This document shows, in pieces, positions 1-8,175 of a stretch of DNA of 38,541 nucleotides (positions are counted from its first letter, which is position 1; each line of letters starts with the position of its first letter). Below the pieces are notes generated by a model. That model made no database searches and was not told where the DNA came from. It saw nothing but the letters and a program-made list of their open reading frames with translations. The DNA is from a bacterium. GTDB taxonomy: Bacteria; Actinomycetota; Acidimicrobiia; Spongiisociales; JAENVV01. The stretch is from contig JAHEDI010000031.1 of NCBI GenBank assembly GCA_024641305.1, forward strand, positions 1-38,541, written 5' to 3'. The translations under genes were made by a program, and so were the position numbers.

Positions 1-884
1 TCTGCCGCCATGAACGCCAGAAGGGCGATGGGGGCGGCCACATGACTGAACGCCAGGACCGCACGCCGGCCCACTCGATCGCTAATCCAGCCACCAGCGA
101 AAGCTCCGACCACTCCAGCGGCCTCCACGATGGACAGCGCCGCACCGGCCACCCACAAGTTGCTGCCCTCCTCCGTGAGGAACACTGGCAGGAAGATGGT
201 CGTTGCCATCATCATCATGCTCCGCAACGCCACCAGACCCGCCAGAACCAGCATGACGCCACGCATGGCACGAACCGCGCTTCTCCAATGGATCGGTTCG
301 CTGTCGCCCCGGCTTCGCAACGGTACGTGGCGCAGACGGACGTGGAGGACGACTGACGTGGCAATACCCGCCAACGCCAGGAAAGCCATCGAACGAAGCG
401 ACATCACAGCCAGAGCGGTGACCACCACCAACGGACCGAGCGTTCGACCGAGTTCGCCGCCCACCATCCAATACCCCATGCCCCGACCCAACCGGTGGCC
501 AGAGAGATAGCCAATCGCCACAGGCGCGGTCGCATGAAAGGCGGCAACGCTCACCCCGGCCACCAGCAGCAACAGGGCCAGGACCGGGTAACCGGGCGCC
601 CAACCCAGCAGACTCATCGCCGTCGCCGTCACGCCAGGTGCCGCCACCACGATCCACCGCAAGGCAGTCCGATCAGCCAGATGCCCGATAAACGCCTGGA
701 GCAATGACGGCAGTTGAATAAACGCCGACAGCATCCCGGCCGCCGTATTCGACAACGCCAGGGTTTCAATGAAACGAGGCAGGAGCGGTGGAAGAAACGC
801 GGTGAAGGTGTCGTGCACCGCATGGCCGCCTGCGATGGTGGCGATCCGGCCGGTCTCGAACTCGTCCCCGGTCTCTTCGATCAC
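1..884 (-). CDS. MFS transporter, fosmidomycin-resistance (Fsr)-like, 3' end beyond window
   Basis: The frame is open across the left window edge, so the C-terminus is missing. The visible part has about eight hydrophobic segments. Near the N-terminus is a GGHAVHDTFTAFLPPLLPRF stretch followed by LADR, resembling the first helices of the Fsr branch of the major facilitator superfamily; near the edge is the MFS loop motif GGWISDRVGRR. The likely role is proton-driven efflux at the inner membrane; the substrate cannot be read from the sequence. The start is uncertain: GTG at 884 is the conservative choice, while the frame stays open to 980 with another GTG at 974. A GGGAGG sequence at about 909-914 sits just before an ATC codon at 902, so the true start may lie between these points. 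A second leftward MFS gene lies upstream, but a gap of about 125 bases argues against tight coupling. Confidence 0.8.
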   Translation of the reverse strand, partial: MIEETGDEFETGRIATIAGGHAVHDTFTAFLPPLLPRFIETLALSNTAAGMLSAFIQLPSLLQAFIGHLADRTALRWIVVAAPGVTATAMSLLGWAPGYPVLALLLLVAGVSVAAFHATAPVAIGYLSGHRLGRGMGYWMVGGELGRTLGPLVVVTALAVMSLRSMAFLALAGIATSVVLHVRLRHVPLRSRGDSEPIHWRSAVRAMRGVMLVLAGLVALRSMMMMATTIFLPVFLTEEGSNLWVAGAALSIVEAAGVVGAFAGGWISDRVGRRAVLAFSHVAAPIALLAFMAA

Positions 885-1009
885 AGAGGGTTCGACCCCG
901 ATGTTGCCCTCCCGATGTGGTCCCGAGACTCTACTGAGACGGTTCCCCGGCCAACGATTCCGAGACGTAGCCACTGCCGGTCAGCCGTCGTGACCGTTCT
1001 CCGGAACCG

Positions 1010-2125
1010 TTACAGCGGGGTCGGCGGGAGACGATGACGACCCTCTTGCACCCCGATAACCGTGGCTCCCGACACGGCCAGACCGACCCCGGCCGCCACC
1101 GCCAACGATGCGTACGCACCGGCGTCGGCAAACCCCGCCCCGACCAAGGGTCCGAACGACCTCCCCATCGCCATGAACGCCTGGGCATCGCCGGCCCGTT
1201 CGGCCGGATCCAACGACCGATCCGACAGCATTTGCAGGACACCAGGAACTCCCATCCAGAAGGCAAAACCCCACCAGGCCATTCCGAAGAAATACCAGAC
1301 CGGACTTCCGCCCATGATGCAAATGACCGCCGCCGGACCGGTGGAGGCCAGCCACCATCCCGGCCGCCGATGCCGGGTCGCCAAGCGGGCCCCCAGGAGA
1401 CCCGCCGCCGCGTTGAGGCTGTACCCGAACGAGACGGCGGTCGTCGTCATCGAGAGCAGACTCACCGCAGCAGTGGCCGTAAAGATGAACAGGCTCGAAC
1501 CCGCCATCGCCAGCAGAAAGAGCGCAAACAACAAGACCCGGTTTGAACGCGACTTACTGACCCGGCCGGTTCGCTCGGGCACCCGAACATTGCCGACCTT
1601 CACGACCACCGCGGGAATCGCGATGACCGTCAGCAACCCGTAGACCCACCGGTCACCGTGGCCAGCGACCAGCGCCAGAATCGGAGATCCAAGGAAGGCA
1701 GTCATGGGACCGGTCGCCGAAATCGACGCCATGGATCGCCGATCACCCATCGCTTCGGCCCACACGATCCAGGTGATGGTCCCGGCGGCGGCACCCGCAA
1801 CGAGTCGCAGGCCAATGAGTACCCAAAACACGGACATAAACGCGCTGGCCAGGTTTACAGCCAGAAAGAGGGCGGCGGCCGTTCTCAGCAAGACCCCCGA
1901 TGGGACAGTGAACTTAGGAAGGGCAAAGCTGAACAAGGCGAACATCGCAACCTGGGCAACTGAAATCAGACCGGCTGAGCCTTCCGACACGCCATAGCGT
2001 CCGGCGATCTCCGGGATCAGAAAGGGCGTGGCGGCAAACATGGCGGCCAGGGCCACTGCCGCAGCCACCACCGACATTGGAGCATTCGGGCGAACGGCAT
2101 AGGCGAGACGGGTGGGCGTAAACAC
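1010..2125 (-). CDS. MFS transporter
   Basis: This encodes a hydrophobic protein of about 371 residues with around twelve predicted membrane segments and a central basic loop (RTGRVSKSRSNR), the usual MFS 6+6 layout. N-terminal text such as FLIPEIAGRYGVSEGSAGLISVAQ fits sugar/drug-efflux-type MFS proteins. The substrate is unknown. GTG at 2125 is chosen because a CATACT -10-like box lies six bases before it, which would give a leaderless mRNA; the frame itself is open to 2188 but that extension is basic and unlike an MFS N-terminus. The gene is divergent from the ABC exporter starting at 2240, and the 114-base gap must hold both promoters. Confidence 0.85.
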   Translation of the reverse strand: MFTPTRLAYAVRPNAPMSVVAAAVALAAMFAATPFLIPEIAGRYGVSEGSAGLISVAQVAMFALFSFALPKFTVPSGVLLRTAAALFLAVNLASAFMSVFWVLIGLRLVAGAAAGTITWIVWAEAMGDRRSMASISATGPMTAFLGSPILALVAGHGDRWVYGLLTVIAIPAVVVKVGNVRVPERTGRVSKSRSNRVLLFALFLLAMAGSSLFIFTATAAVSLLSMTTTAVSFGYSLNAAAGLLGARLATRHRRPGWWLASTGPAAVICIMGGSPVWYFFGMAWWGFAFWMGVPGVLQMLSDRSLDPAERAGDAQAFMAMGRSFGPLVGAGFADAGAYASLAVAAGVGLAVSGATVIGVQEGRHRLPPTPL

Positions 2126-2131
2126 GCTGCC

Positions 2132-2137
2132 AGTATG
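2132..2137 (-). promoter_or_regulatory. -10-like box before MFS gene
   Basis: Read leftward, CATACT ends six bases before the GTG at 2125. It is consistent with transcription starting at the start codon (leaderless mRNA). No convincing -35 hexamer is visible. Confidence 0.35.
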
Positions 2138-2239
2138 GTCCAAACGTCGACGACGCCCGTCACAACTCCTCGCACCAATCCTGCGCACCGGCCATTCTTT
2201 TCAGGCATACTTGGACGCCAGGTCAGGAGGAGGCCCCAC

Positions 2240-3184
2240 ATGACCAACGGGCGAGTGCTTGAGGCGACCGAACTCAAGAAGTCTTTCGGTGATATTCACG
2301 CGGTCCGCGGCGTTACGTTTCATATCGGCGTCGGCGAGACCTACGGGTTGCTCGGCCCGAACGGCGCCGGCAAAACGACCTCAATTTCAATGGTCAGTGG
2401 CCTGCTTCAGCGCGACGGCGGCGAGGTGTTGTTGGATGGCCAGTCCATGACAACCACCACCCTGGCTCCCAAACAGGAGATCGGCCTGGTCCCCCAGGAC
2501 CTGGCCATCTACCCGGACCTCACCGCTCGCGAGAACCTGCGGTTCTTCGGCCACCTCTATTCGATGCCGAAGGCCGAACTATCAAAACGAATCGACGAAG
2601 TCCTCGAAGTGGTCGGATTGTCCGATCGGGCCAATGACCGCTCATCGGAATACTCGGGCGGCATGAAACGACGCCTGAACATCGGAATCGGACTCCTGCA
2701 CCGACCCAAGCTGCTCGTACTCGATGAGCCAACCGTCGGCGTAGACCCCCAATCTCGCAATGCCATCCTCGAGTCCGTTGAACATCTGTCGTCCGAAGGT
2801 ATGGCCGTGCTGTACACGACCCATTACATGGAAGAGGCAGAACGACTGTGCGATCGGGTTGGGATCATCGACCAGGGCGAGATCAAGGCCGAAGGCACTC
2901 GCCGGGAGCTTATCGAGTTGATCGGCCAACGAGACCGCATCCGCATCACCGCCACGGGGGTCAATGACGCGACTCTGGCCGACCTGCGGGGCCTGGGCGG
3001 GGTCGACAACGTCTCACCGACCGATGGTTCGCTGGACATGTTGGTGAGTGACGCCGGTGCGGCACTCCCCGAAGCGATGCGAGTTCTGGCTGCCCACGGC
3101 TCGGGGGTATCGTCGGTTACCGTGGAAGAACCCGATCTCGAAGCGGTGTTCCTGCACTTGACCGGCAAGGCGCTCCGAGACTGA
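2240..3184 (+). CDS. ABC-2 exporter ATP-binding protein
   Basis: This 314-residue ABC ATPase of the drug-exporter (DrrA/CcmA-like) type should energise the two permeases that follow. Walker A (GPNGAGKTT) is at about residues 39-47, the Q-loop glutamine near 86, the signature YSGGM at 138-142, Walker B LLVLDE at 158-163, and the switch histidine in TTHYMEEAE. After the nucleotide-binding domain is a C-terminal segment of about 90 residues typical of this class. ATG 2240 is preferred over the open frame back to 2135 because AGGAGGAGG lies just before it. The stop is one base from the next start, so the three genes form one operon. The substrate is unknown. Confidence 0.92.
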   Translation: MTNGRVLEATELKKSFGDIHAVRGVTFHIGVGETYGLLGPNGAGKTTSISMVSGLLQRDGGEVLLDGQSMTTTTLAPKQEIGLVPQDLAIYPDLTARENLRFFGHLYSMPKAELSKRIDEVLEVVGLSDRANDRSSEYSGGMKRRLNIGIGLLHRPKLLVLDEPTVGVDPQSRNAILESVEHLSSEGMAVLYTTHYMEEAERLCDRVGIIDQGEIKAEGTRRELIELIGQRDRIRITATGVNDATLADLRGLGGVDNVSPTDGSLDMLVSDAGAALPEAMRVLAAHGSGVSSVTVEEPDLEAVFLHLTGKALRD

Positions 3185-3185
3185 C

Positions 3186-4364
3186 ATGCGCCACGCCTGG
3201 ACCATCGCCAAGAACGACCTGGCATTACGGGCCAGGGACCGTTCCATCTTTATCATCGGACTCGCAGCTCCGCTGGCGTTGGCGTTCATCTTCAATCTGG
3301 TGTTCGGGGCCGGCATCAGCGACGTCGGAGAAACCATCACCTTTGATGTGGGAGTGGCCAACCTCGACGGCGGGCCGATCGGTGAAGCCTTCGCGGGAGT
3401 ACTCGATTCGATCGCATCCGGCGGCCTATTGAACGTCACCGTCTTCGATTCGGCAGACGCGGCACGAACCGCCGCAGACGAAGGCGACGTCGGAGCATCA
3501 TTCATCCTCCCGGCAGGACTTTCGGACAGCATCCTCGGAGGCGCAGACGCCACCATCGAGGTGGTCGGCAATATCGACGCTCCCACTACCACCCAGGTGG
3601 CCTCATCTATCGCCGACCAGTTCGGCCTCGGGGTGAGAACCGCCAACCTCTCTGTAGCGACCGCAATGGCAACGGGCGTGCTCTCACCCCAGGACGCCAT
3701 TGCTGCCGCCGGTGAGACGGGCACCGCCCCGGCGGCCATCGAAATCGGCACCGTCGAAGCTGCCACCCGTCAGATCGACTCGGCGACATACTTCGTTGCC
3801 GGCCTGTCGATCTTCTTCCTGTTCTTCATCGCCGGAATGGCTGTGACCTCCATGCTTGAGGAGCGACGGGAAGGCACGCTCATGCGACTTCTGGCGGCGC
3901 CGATCAACCGCAAGTCGATCACGTTTGGCAAGTCCATCGCCAGCGTCTTGATCGGTCTCGTCTCGATGACCGTGCTGGTGGTTACGTCGACGTTGATCAT
4001 GGGCGCCGAATGGGGAGCGCCGATCGGAGTGGCTCTGTTGGTAGCGGGCGCCGTACTGGCCGTCGTGGCACTCATGACCTTTGCCGGTGCTTTTGCCAAA
4101 ACCGCCGAGCAAGCCGGAAACCTCCAGTCGATCGTGGCCGTCACGATGGGGATGCTTGGCGGTACGTTCTTCCCGATAACCCAGGAAGGGTTCCTCGGCA
4201 AACTATCGCTCATGACACCCAATGCCTGGTTCATGCGGGGCCTGGGTGAGTTGGCCGGAGGCGGAATCAGCGCCGCGCTCCCCGCCTTCTTCGTTCTCGT
4301 CGGTATCGCCGCGGTGGCCGGCACAATCGGCCTCTACATAACCGGGAAGATGCTGAAGCCATGA
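3186..4364 (+). CDS. ABC-2 type transporter permease (first)
   Basis: This 392-residue membrane protein has one N-terminal membrane helix (about residues 18-38), a large extracytoplasmic domain (about 40-195), then about five helices. The layout is that of ABC-2 half-transporter permeases of the YhhJ/DrrB-like group. A cytoplasmic segment (MLEERREGTLMRLLAAPI) matches the conserved coupling region before the third helix. It starts one base after the ATPase stop and overlaps the second permease by four bases (ATGA). The two permeases probably form a heterodimeric channel with two copies of the ATPase. Exported substrate unknown. Confidence 0.9.
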   Translation: MRHAWTIAKNDLALRARDRSIFIIGLAAPLALAFIFNLVFGAGISDVGETITFDVGVANLDGGPIGEAFAGVLDSIASGGLLNVTVFDSADAARTAADEGDVGASFILPAGLSDSILGGADATIEVVGNIDAPTTTQVASSIADQFGLGVRTANLSVATAMATGVLSPQDAIAAAGETGTAPAAIEIGTVEAATRQIDSATYFVAGLSIFFLFFIAGMAVTSMLEERREGTLMRLLAAPINRKSITFGKSIASVLIGLVSMTVLVVTSTLIMGAEWGAPIGVALLVAGAVLAVVALMTFAGAFAKTAEQAGNLQSIVAVTMGMLGGTFFPITQEGFLGKLSLMTPNAWFMRGLGELAGGGISAALPAFFVLVGIAAVAGTIGLYITGKMLKP

Positions 4365-5524
4365 AAAAAGTACTCGCCATCGCCCGGGTCGCCCTGTTGC
4401 GTTTCCTTCGAGATCGATCGACGGTCTTCTTCGTATTCGTGTTGCCGATCGGAATCGTCATGCTCATCGGCGCCCAATTCGGCGGCGACTTCTCGCCCCG
4501 GCTTGGAGTAGCCGCCGGTGACGGACCGGTCGCTACAGACATCGCGACCCGCCTCAAGGCAGAGGACAGCATCACCGTGATCGAGTTCGAGACCGAGGAC
4601 GAACTGCTGCTGGCGGTGGAGCGTGGCAACGTATCGGCGGGGGTCTCGATTCCAGATGACCTTGATTCGGCACTTGCGATTGGCGACACCGGCAACGTCG
4701 GGTTCATTTCTCGCCCCGATGGGGTGGGTCCCCAACTTCAGGTAGTCGTCAGCGAGGCCGTGGCGGGCGCGGCCGAACAGGAAATGGCGGTTCGATTCGC
4801 CGTATCCAAGGGGGCCGACCCCATCGCTGCCGCAACTGCCGCAGCCGCGGTAGCACCAACGATCCCGAATCTGACCGTCGAAACGATCGTGGAAGGAGAG
4901 TCGCTGTTTCCGGCATCAATGGGCCAGTTCGACATCGGGGCCTCGAGCCAACTCGTGCTGTTCATGTTCCTGACCGGCCTCACGGGCTCTGCGGCCCTCA
5001 TTCAAAGTCGCCATCTCGGCATGACCACCCGGATGGCCGGCACCCCAACATCGGTGCGCACCATCATGGCGGGCGAAGCGCTCGGTAGGTTCATCATCGT
5101 GTTCCTGCAAGGCATCTACATCATGGCGGCCACGACGCTTTTGTTCGGGGTGGGTTGGGGCAACCCACTGGGCGCCGCCGGAACCCTGGTCCTGTTCGCC
5201 GCCGTTGGAGCCGGCGCAGCAATGTTGGTGGGGGCGATTTTCCGAAACGACCAACAAGCCGGAGGAGTGGCCATTGTGGCCGGCATCGGGCTGGCTGCCG
5301 TGGGAGGGTCGATGTTGCCGATCGAACTGTTCAGCGACACCCTTCTGCGAATTGCCCGGTTCACTCCGCATTACTGGGCCAACGATGCCTTCGCACAACT
5401 GGTACGCCATGACGCATCATTGGTCGATATTCTTCCCCAGCTGGGCGCTCTGGCCGGCTTTGCGTTCGTCCTCATGGCCATCGCCTCGTGGCGGATGCGC
5501 CGGGTCATCGCTCAGGCCGGATAA
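4361..5524 (+). CDS. ABC-2 type transporter permease (second)
   Basis: This 387-residue permease is the paralogous partner of the preceding gene: an N-terminal helix with a basic entry (LLRFLRDRSTVFFVF), an ectodomain to about residue 195, then five or six helices. Its coupling segment (IQSRHLGMTTRMAGTPTSVR) corresponds to the EERREGT region of its partner but is less conserved, as is usual for heterodimeric ABC-2 pairs. Its start overlaps the upstream stop as ATGA. Its last 13 bases overlap the 3' end of the convergent gene at 5512-6000. Confidence 0.9.
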   Translation: MKKVLAIARVALLRFLRDRSTVFFVFVLPIGIVMLIGAQFGGDFSPRLGVAAGDGPVATDIATRLKAEDSITVIEFETEDELLLAVERGNVSAGVSIPDDLDSALAIGDTGNVGFISRPDGVGPQLQVVVSEAVAGAAEQEMAVRFAVSKGADPIAAATAAAAVAPTIPNLTVETIVEGESLFPASMGQFDIGASSQLVLFMFLTGLTGSAALIQSRHLGMTTRMAGTPTSVRTIMAGEALGRFIIVFLQGIYIMAATTLLFGVGWGNPLGAAGTLVLFAAVGAGAAMLVGAIFRNDQQAGGVAIVAGIGLAAVGGSMLPIELFSDTLLRIARFTPHYWANDAFAQLVRHDASLVDILPQLGALAGFAFVLMAIASWRMRRVIAQAG

Positions 5525-6000
5525 CCACCGGCGGCTTGGGAGCGACGAGCGCTCCATGCCGCGTATTCATCGCCAAATCCAACCATCATCAGCGGCAACA
5601 GACCTCCCGAGAAGACGCCGGCCGGGGTGGCGAAAAGCAGCAGAATGAGCGTATAGAACGTCATCAATACCACAGCTGAGATCCGCCACCTGGCGACGTT
5701 GGGGACATCAGGCGGCAGCAAGCAGATCGCTCCGCCCGCTCCGAATCCAGCGGCAGCCCCCAGAACCGGAGCAAAGAGGCCCACCGTGAACCCCACCCCC
5801 AACAGAATCACCATCGCCTCGAGAACACGTCGGGGAGCCTTGGGGTTGCGGGAAATGAAGGCGAGGAGAACAAATACCAATGGGGCGAGTGCCAGTGCGA
5901 TCGCTGCCAACCCGCCGTCCATGTCATCAGACCCAGCAAAGGCTGCTGCATAGGGGAAGTAACTAAACATCATGGCCACCGTGGCAACCGTGATGGCCAT
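5512..6000 (-). CDS. Small integral membrane protein, function unknown
   Basis: This 162-residue protein has about four hydrophobic segments and no family motif I recognise. It follows the sugar permease gene in the same direction, 51 bases after its stop, so it may be the last gene of the sugar ABC operon. ATG 6000 is the only standard start after an in-frame TAA, which is the stop of the upstream gene; no good ribosome-binding site precedes it. The 16 codons between that TAA and the ATG read like protein (ending in SRYRRW), so the real start may be a non-standard codon. Its 3' end overlaps the convergent ABC permease gene by 13 bases. Confidence 0.7.
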   Translation of the reverse strand: MAITVATVAMMFSYFPYAAAFAGSDDMDGGLAAIALALAPLVFVLLAFISRNPKAPRRVLEAMVILLGVGFTVGLFAPVLGAAAGFGAGGAICLLPPDVPNVARWRISAVVLMTFYTLILLLFATPAGVFSGGLLPLMMVGFGDEYAAWSARRSQAAGGYPA

Positions 6001-6051
6001 CCAGCGGCGGTAGCGCGATCGATCGGCGTCCGACGGGGATTCTGTGACGGC

Positions 6052-6924
6052 TTAGCCCTTCACTGATCCGGCGGTCATACCCCGGACAAAGAATCGTTGC
6101 AGCCCAAAAAACACGGCTAGCGGCAGGATCATTGAGACAAACGCAGCGGCCGGCATGAGGTTCAGCGCCCCCTCCCCACGGCCTGCGAGGTCGGCAAGTT
6201 CGACCGTCACCACCCTCACGTTGGGTTCGATACCCAAAAAGACCAGGGCGACCAAGTAGTCGTTCCAGACCCACAGAAATTGAAAGATCGCGAAAGAAGC
6301 CAACACCGGCACCGACAGGGGAACGATCAGCCGCCAGAAGATCGCGAAGTGGTCAGCGCCATCGATGCTCGCCGATTCAATGATCGACGACGGCAGGGAC
6401 CCCATATAGTTACGGAGCAGGTAGACCGCCAAAGGCAATCCGAACCCGGCGTGAGCCAGCCACACGGCTGGATACGTTCCTGTAACCCCGATGGTCGTAT
6501 AGATACGAAGGATCGGAATGAGCGCCATCTGGAGAGGCACCACCATGAGGCCTACGACCAACGCAAACAGCCAACTACGGCCGGGAAAGTCCATCCAGGC
6601 GAAGGCGTATGCCGCGAACGCCGCGATGGTGATAGGGATGACCACCGATGGAATGCTCACCGCCAACGTGTTGGCAAACGCATTCCCGAAACCTTCGTCG
6701 AGGACCCGGGTGTAGTTGCCCAAGGTCCACGCCGTCGAGTCAAAAAGGTGACCGAATACAGTCCACCATCCCGACGCACGGATTGAACGAGGCTCGCGAA
6801 ACGAGTTGATGAGCAGGCCGATGGCCGGGATCGCCCACATGGTCGAAACCAGGCCAATGGTGAGGTAGATGGGCCACGGCGAGCTCTGACGAACTTTCGA
6901 AGGCGCAGCGGTTCTCGCAGTCAT
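6052..6924 (-). CDS. Carbohydrate ABC transporter permease, MalG/AglG-like
   Basis: This 290-residue permease has six predicted membrane helices. Near the C-terminus is the EAA loop of binding-protein-dependent permeases (ESASIDGADHFAIFWRLIVP), the contact site for the ATPase. It is the second channel subunit for the importer encoded with the permease at 6921-8078 and the lipoprotein at 8176-9531. The start is chosen because ATG 6924 overlaps the upstream stop as ATGA; the frame continues upstream to 7101 only as an antiparallel-phase extension with no transporter character. No ATPase gene follows, so ATP hydrolysis must be supplied by a protein encoded elsewhere, as with the shared MsiK ATPase of Streptomyces (established knowledge). 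Confidence 0.9.
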   Translation of the reverse strand: MTARTAAPSKVRQSSPWPIYLTIGLVSTMWAIPAIGLLINSFREPRSIRASGWWTVFGHLFDSTAWTLGNYTRVLDEGFGNAFANTLAVSIPSVVIPITIAAFAAYAFAWMDFPGRSWLFALVVGLMVVPLQMALIPILRIYTTIGVTGTYPAVWLAHAGFGLPLAVYLLRNYMGSLPSSIIESASIDGADHFAIFWRLIVPLSVPVLASFAIFQFLWVWNDYLVALVFLGIEPNVRVVTVELADLAGRGEGALNLMPAAAFVSMILPLAVFFGLQRFFVRGMTAGSVKG

Positions 6925-8078
6925 CGAACGGCCTCCTCGGCGCGGAATCGGCGAATATTGATGACAAGAATGGGAAGGACTGCAACGAATAGCAGCACGG
7001 CGAGCGCCGCGCCGACCCCGTTGTTGCGATTGGTAAAGAACTCCTGAACCATCTGTTGAGCTACCACCTGGGTCCCGTCCCTTCCTCCGGTCATGACCCA
7101 AACGATGTCAAACACCTTCCAGACGGTGATGAGAACCGTGGTCCACACCACCACAATCGTGGACAGGATCGAGGGAAACACGACTTTCCAGAAAGCCTCC
7201 CATTCGGTGGCTCCGTCGATGCGGGCCGCCTCCAGAAGAACGTCCGGGACGCCTTTGATCGCTGATGAAAGGATCACCATGGAGAAGCCAGTCTGCAACC
7301 AAACGAGGATCACCATGAGCATCAGGTTGTTCCACGGTTTCTGGGCAAGCCAGTTGACCGGACTCATCCCCGCAACTCCACCCAGGGCATTCAGCAGACC
7401 AATCTGATTTCCGAAGCCCTCGGGCCGGAACGAGTACACGAAGGTCCACACAACCGAAGCTCCGACAAACGAGATCGCCATCGGCAGAAAGATGACCGAC
7501 TTGGATACCGACTCGGACCTGGCTGAGATCTTGTCGGCCATGGTGGCAAACGCCAAACCGATGCCAACCGCCAATACCGGCACCACAATCACCCAGATGA
7601 GGCTGTTGCGAATCGAGATCAGGTACTGACTCTCGGTGAAAATCCGCGTGTAGTTATCGAGCCCGATCCAGTTCTGGCTGCGTCCATCCTTGAAGCTGAT
7701 GATGGTCGTATTGACCGCCGGATAGATCAGATAAAAAGAAAGAATCACCATCGCCGGGCCCACGAACACAAACGGTCTTACCGACGCCCCAAGACTATCG
7801 GGGAGCAGGTTGATCAAGCGATCCATTCCCCAATACATTGCCCATACTCCGACAATGCCAACCACCACCGCGACCAACACCTGAACGGACTTGCTCACGT
7901 CGTCCCGCTTCAAAAAACCGAAAGCGAAAAAGAAGACAGCTATGACGATCGGCAGAATAAGGGCCGAGGTGATCCTTATGAGCCACGCCAAAACACCTTT
8001 GGATGCATCCGGTCCTACCGGACTACCACCCCCGGCGCCGGGGGCGATTTCCTCTTTGAGCATGGGCGGGGTGGTCAC
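6921..8078 (-). CDS. Carbohydrate ABC transporter permease, MalF/AglF-like
   Basis: This 385-residue permease has two extra N-terminal membrane helices (about residues 30-50 and 62-85) ahead of the canonical six, as in larger MalF-type proteins. The EAA loop EAARIDGATEWEAFWKVVFP lies near the C-terminus. It starts at GTG 8078, five bases or less after a strong AAGGAGG ribosome-binding site. Its stop overlaps the next start by four bases. The 98-base gap to the upstream binding-protein gene holds a long perfect hairpin, so the permeases are probably expressed below the level of the binding protein. Confidence 0.9.
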   Translation of the reverse strand: MTTPPMLKEEIAPGAGGGSPVGPDASKGVLAWLIRITSALILPIVIAVFFFAFGFLKRDDVSKSVQVLVAVVVGIVGVWAMYWGMDRLINLLPDSLGASVRPFVFVGPAMVILSFYLIYPAVNTTIISFKDGRSQNWIGLDNYTRIFTESQYLISIRNSLIWVIVVPVLAVGIGLAFATMADKISARSESVSKSVIFLPMAISFVGASVVWTFVYSFRPEGFGNQIGLLNALGGVAGMSPVNWLAQKPWNNLMLMVILVWLQTGFSMVILSSAIKGVPDVLLEAARIDGATEWEAFWKVVFPSILSTIVVVWTTVLITVWKVFDIVWVMTGGRDGTQVVAQQMVQEFFTNRNNGVGAALAVLLFVAVLPILVINIRRFRAEEAVR

Positions 8079-8117
8079 TACACCTCCTTGAAATCCAACA
8101 CTTCAACCCTAGTCACG

Positions 8118-8147
8118 CAGAGGGGCGGCCTGTCGGCCGCCCCTCTG
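8118..8147 (-). terminator. Perfect 13-bp intergenic hairpin between binding-protein and permease genes
   Basis: CAGAGGGGCGGCC and GGCCGCCCCTCTG form a perfect 13-bp stem around a 4-base loop. In the direction of transcription (leftward) no U-run follows, so it is more likely a partial terminator or an mRNA 3'-end stabiliser than a full stop. Such elements commonly raise binding-protein levels over permeases in sugar ABC operons. The T-rich side lies on the other strand. Confidence 0.7.
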
Positions 8148-8175
8148 TTATTTATGTTGTTCGATAGGAATCGGG

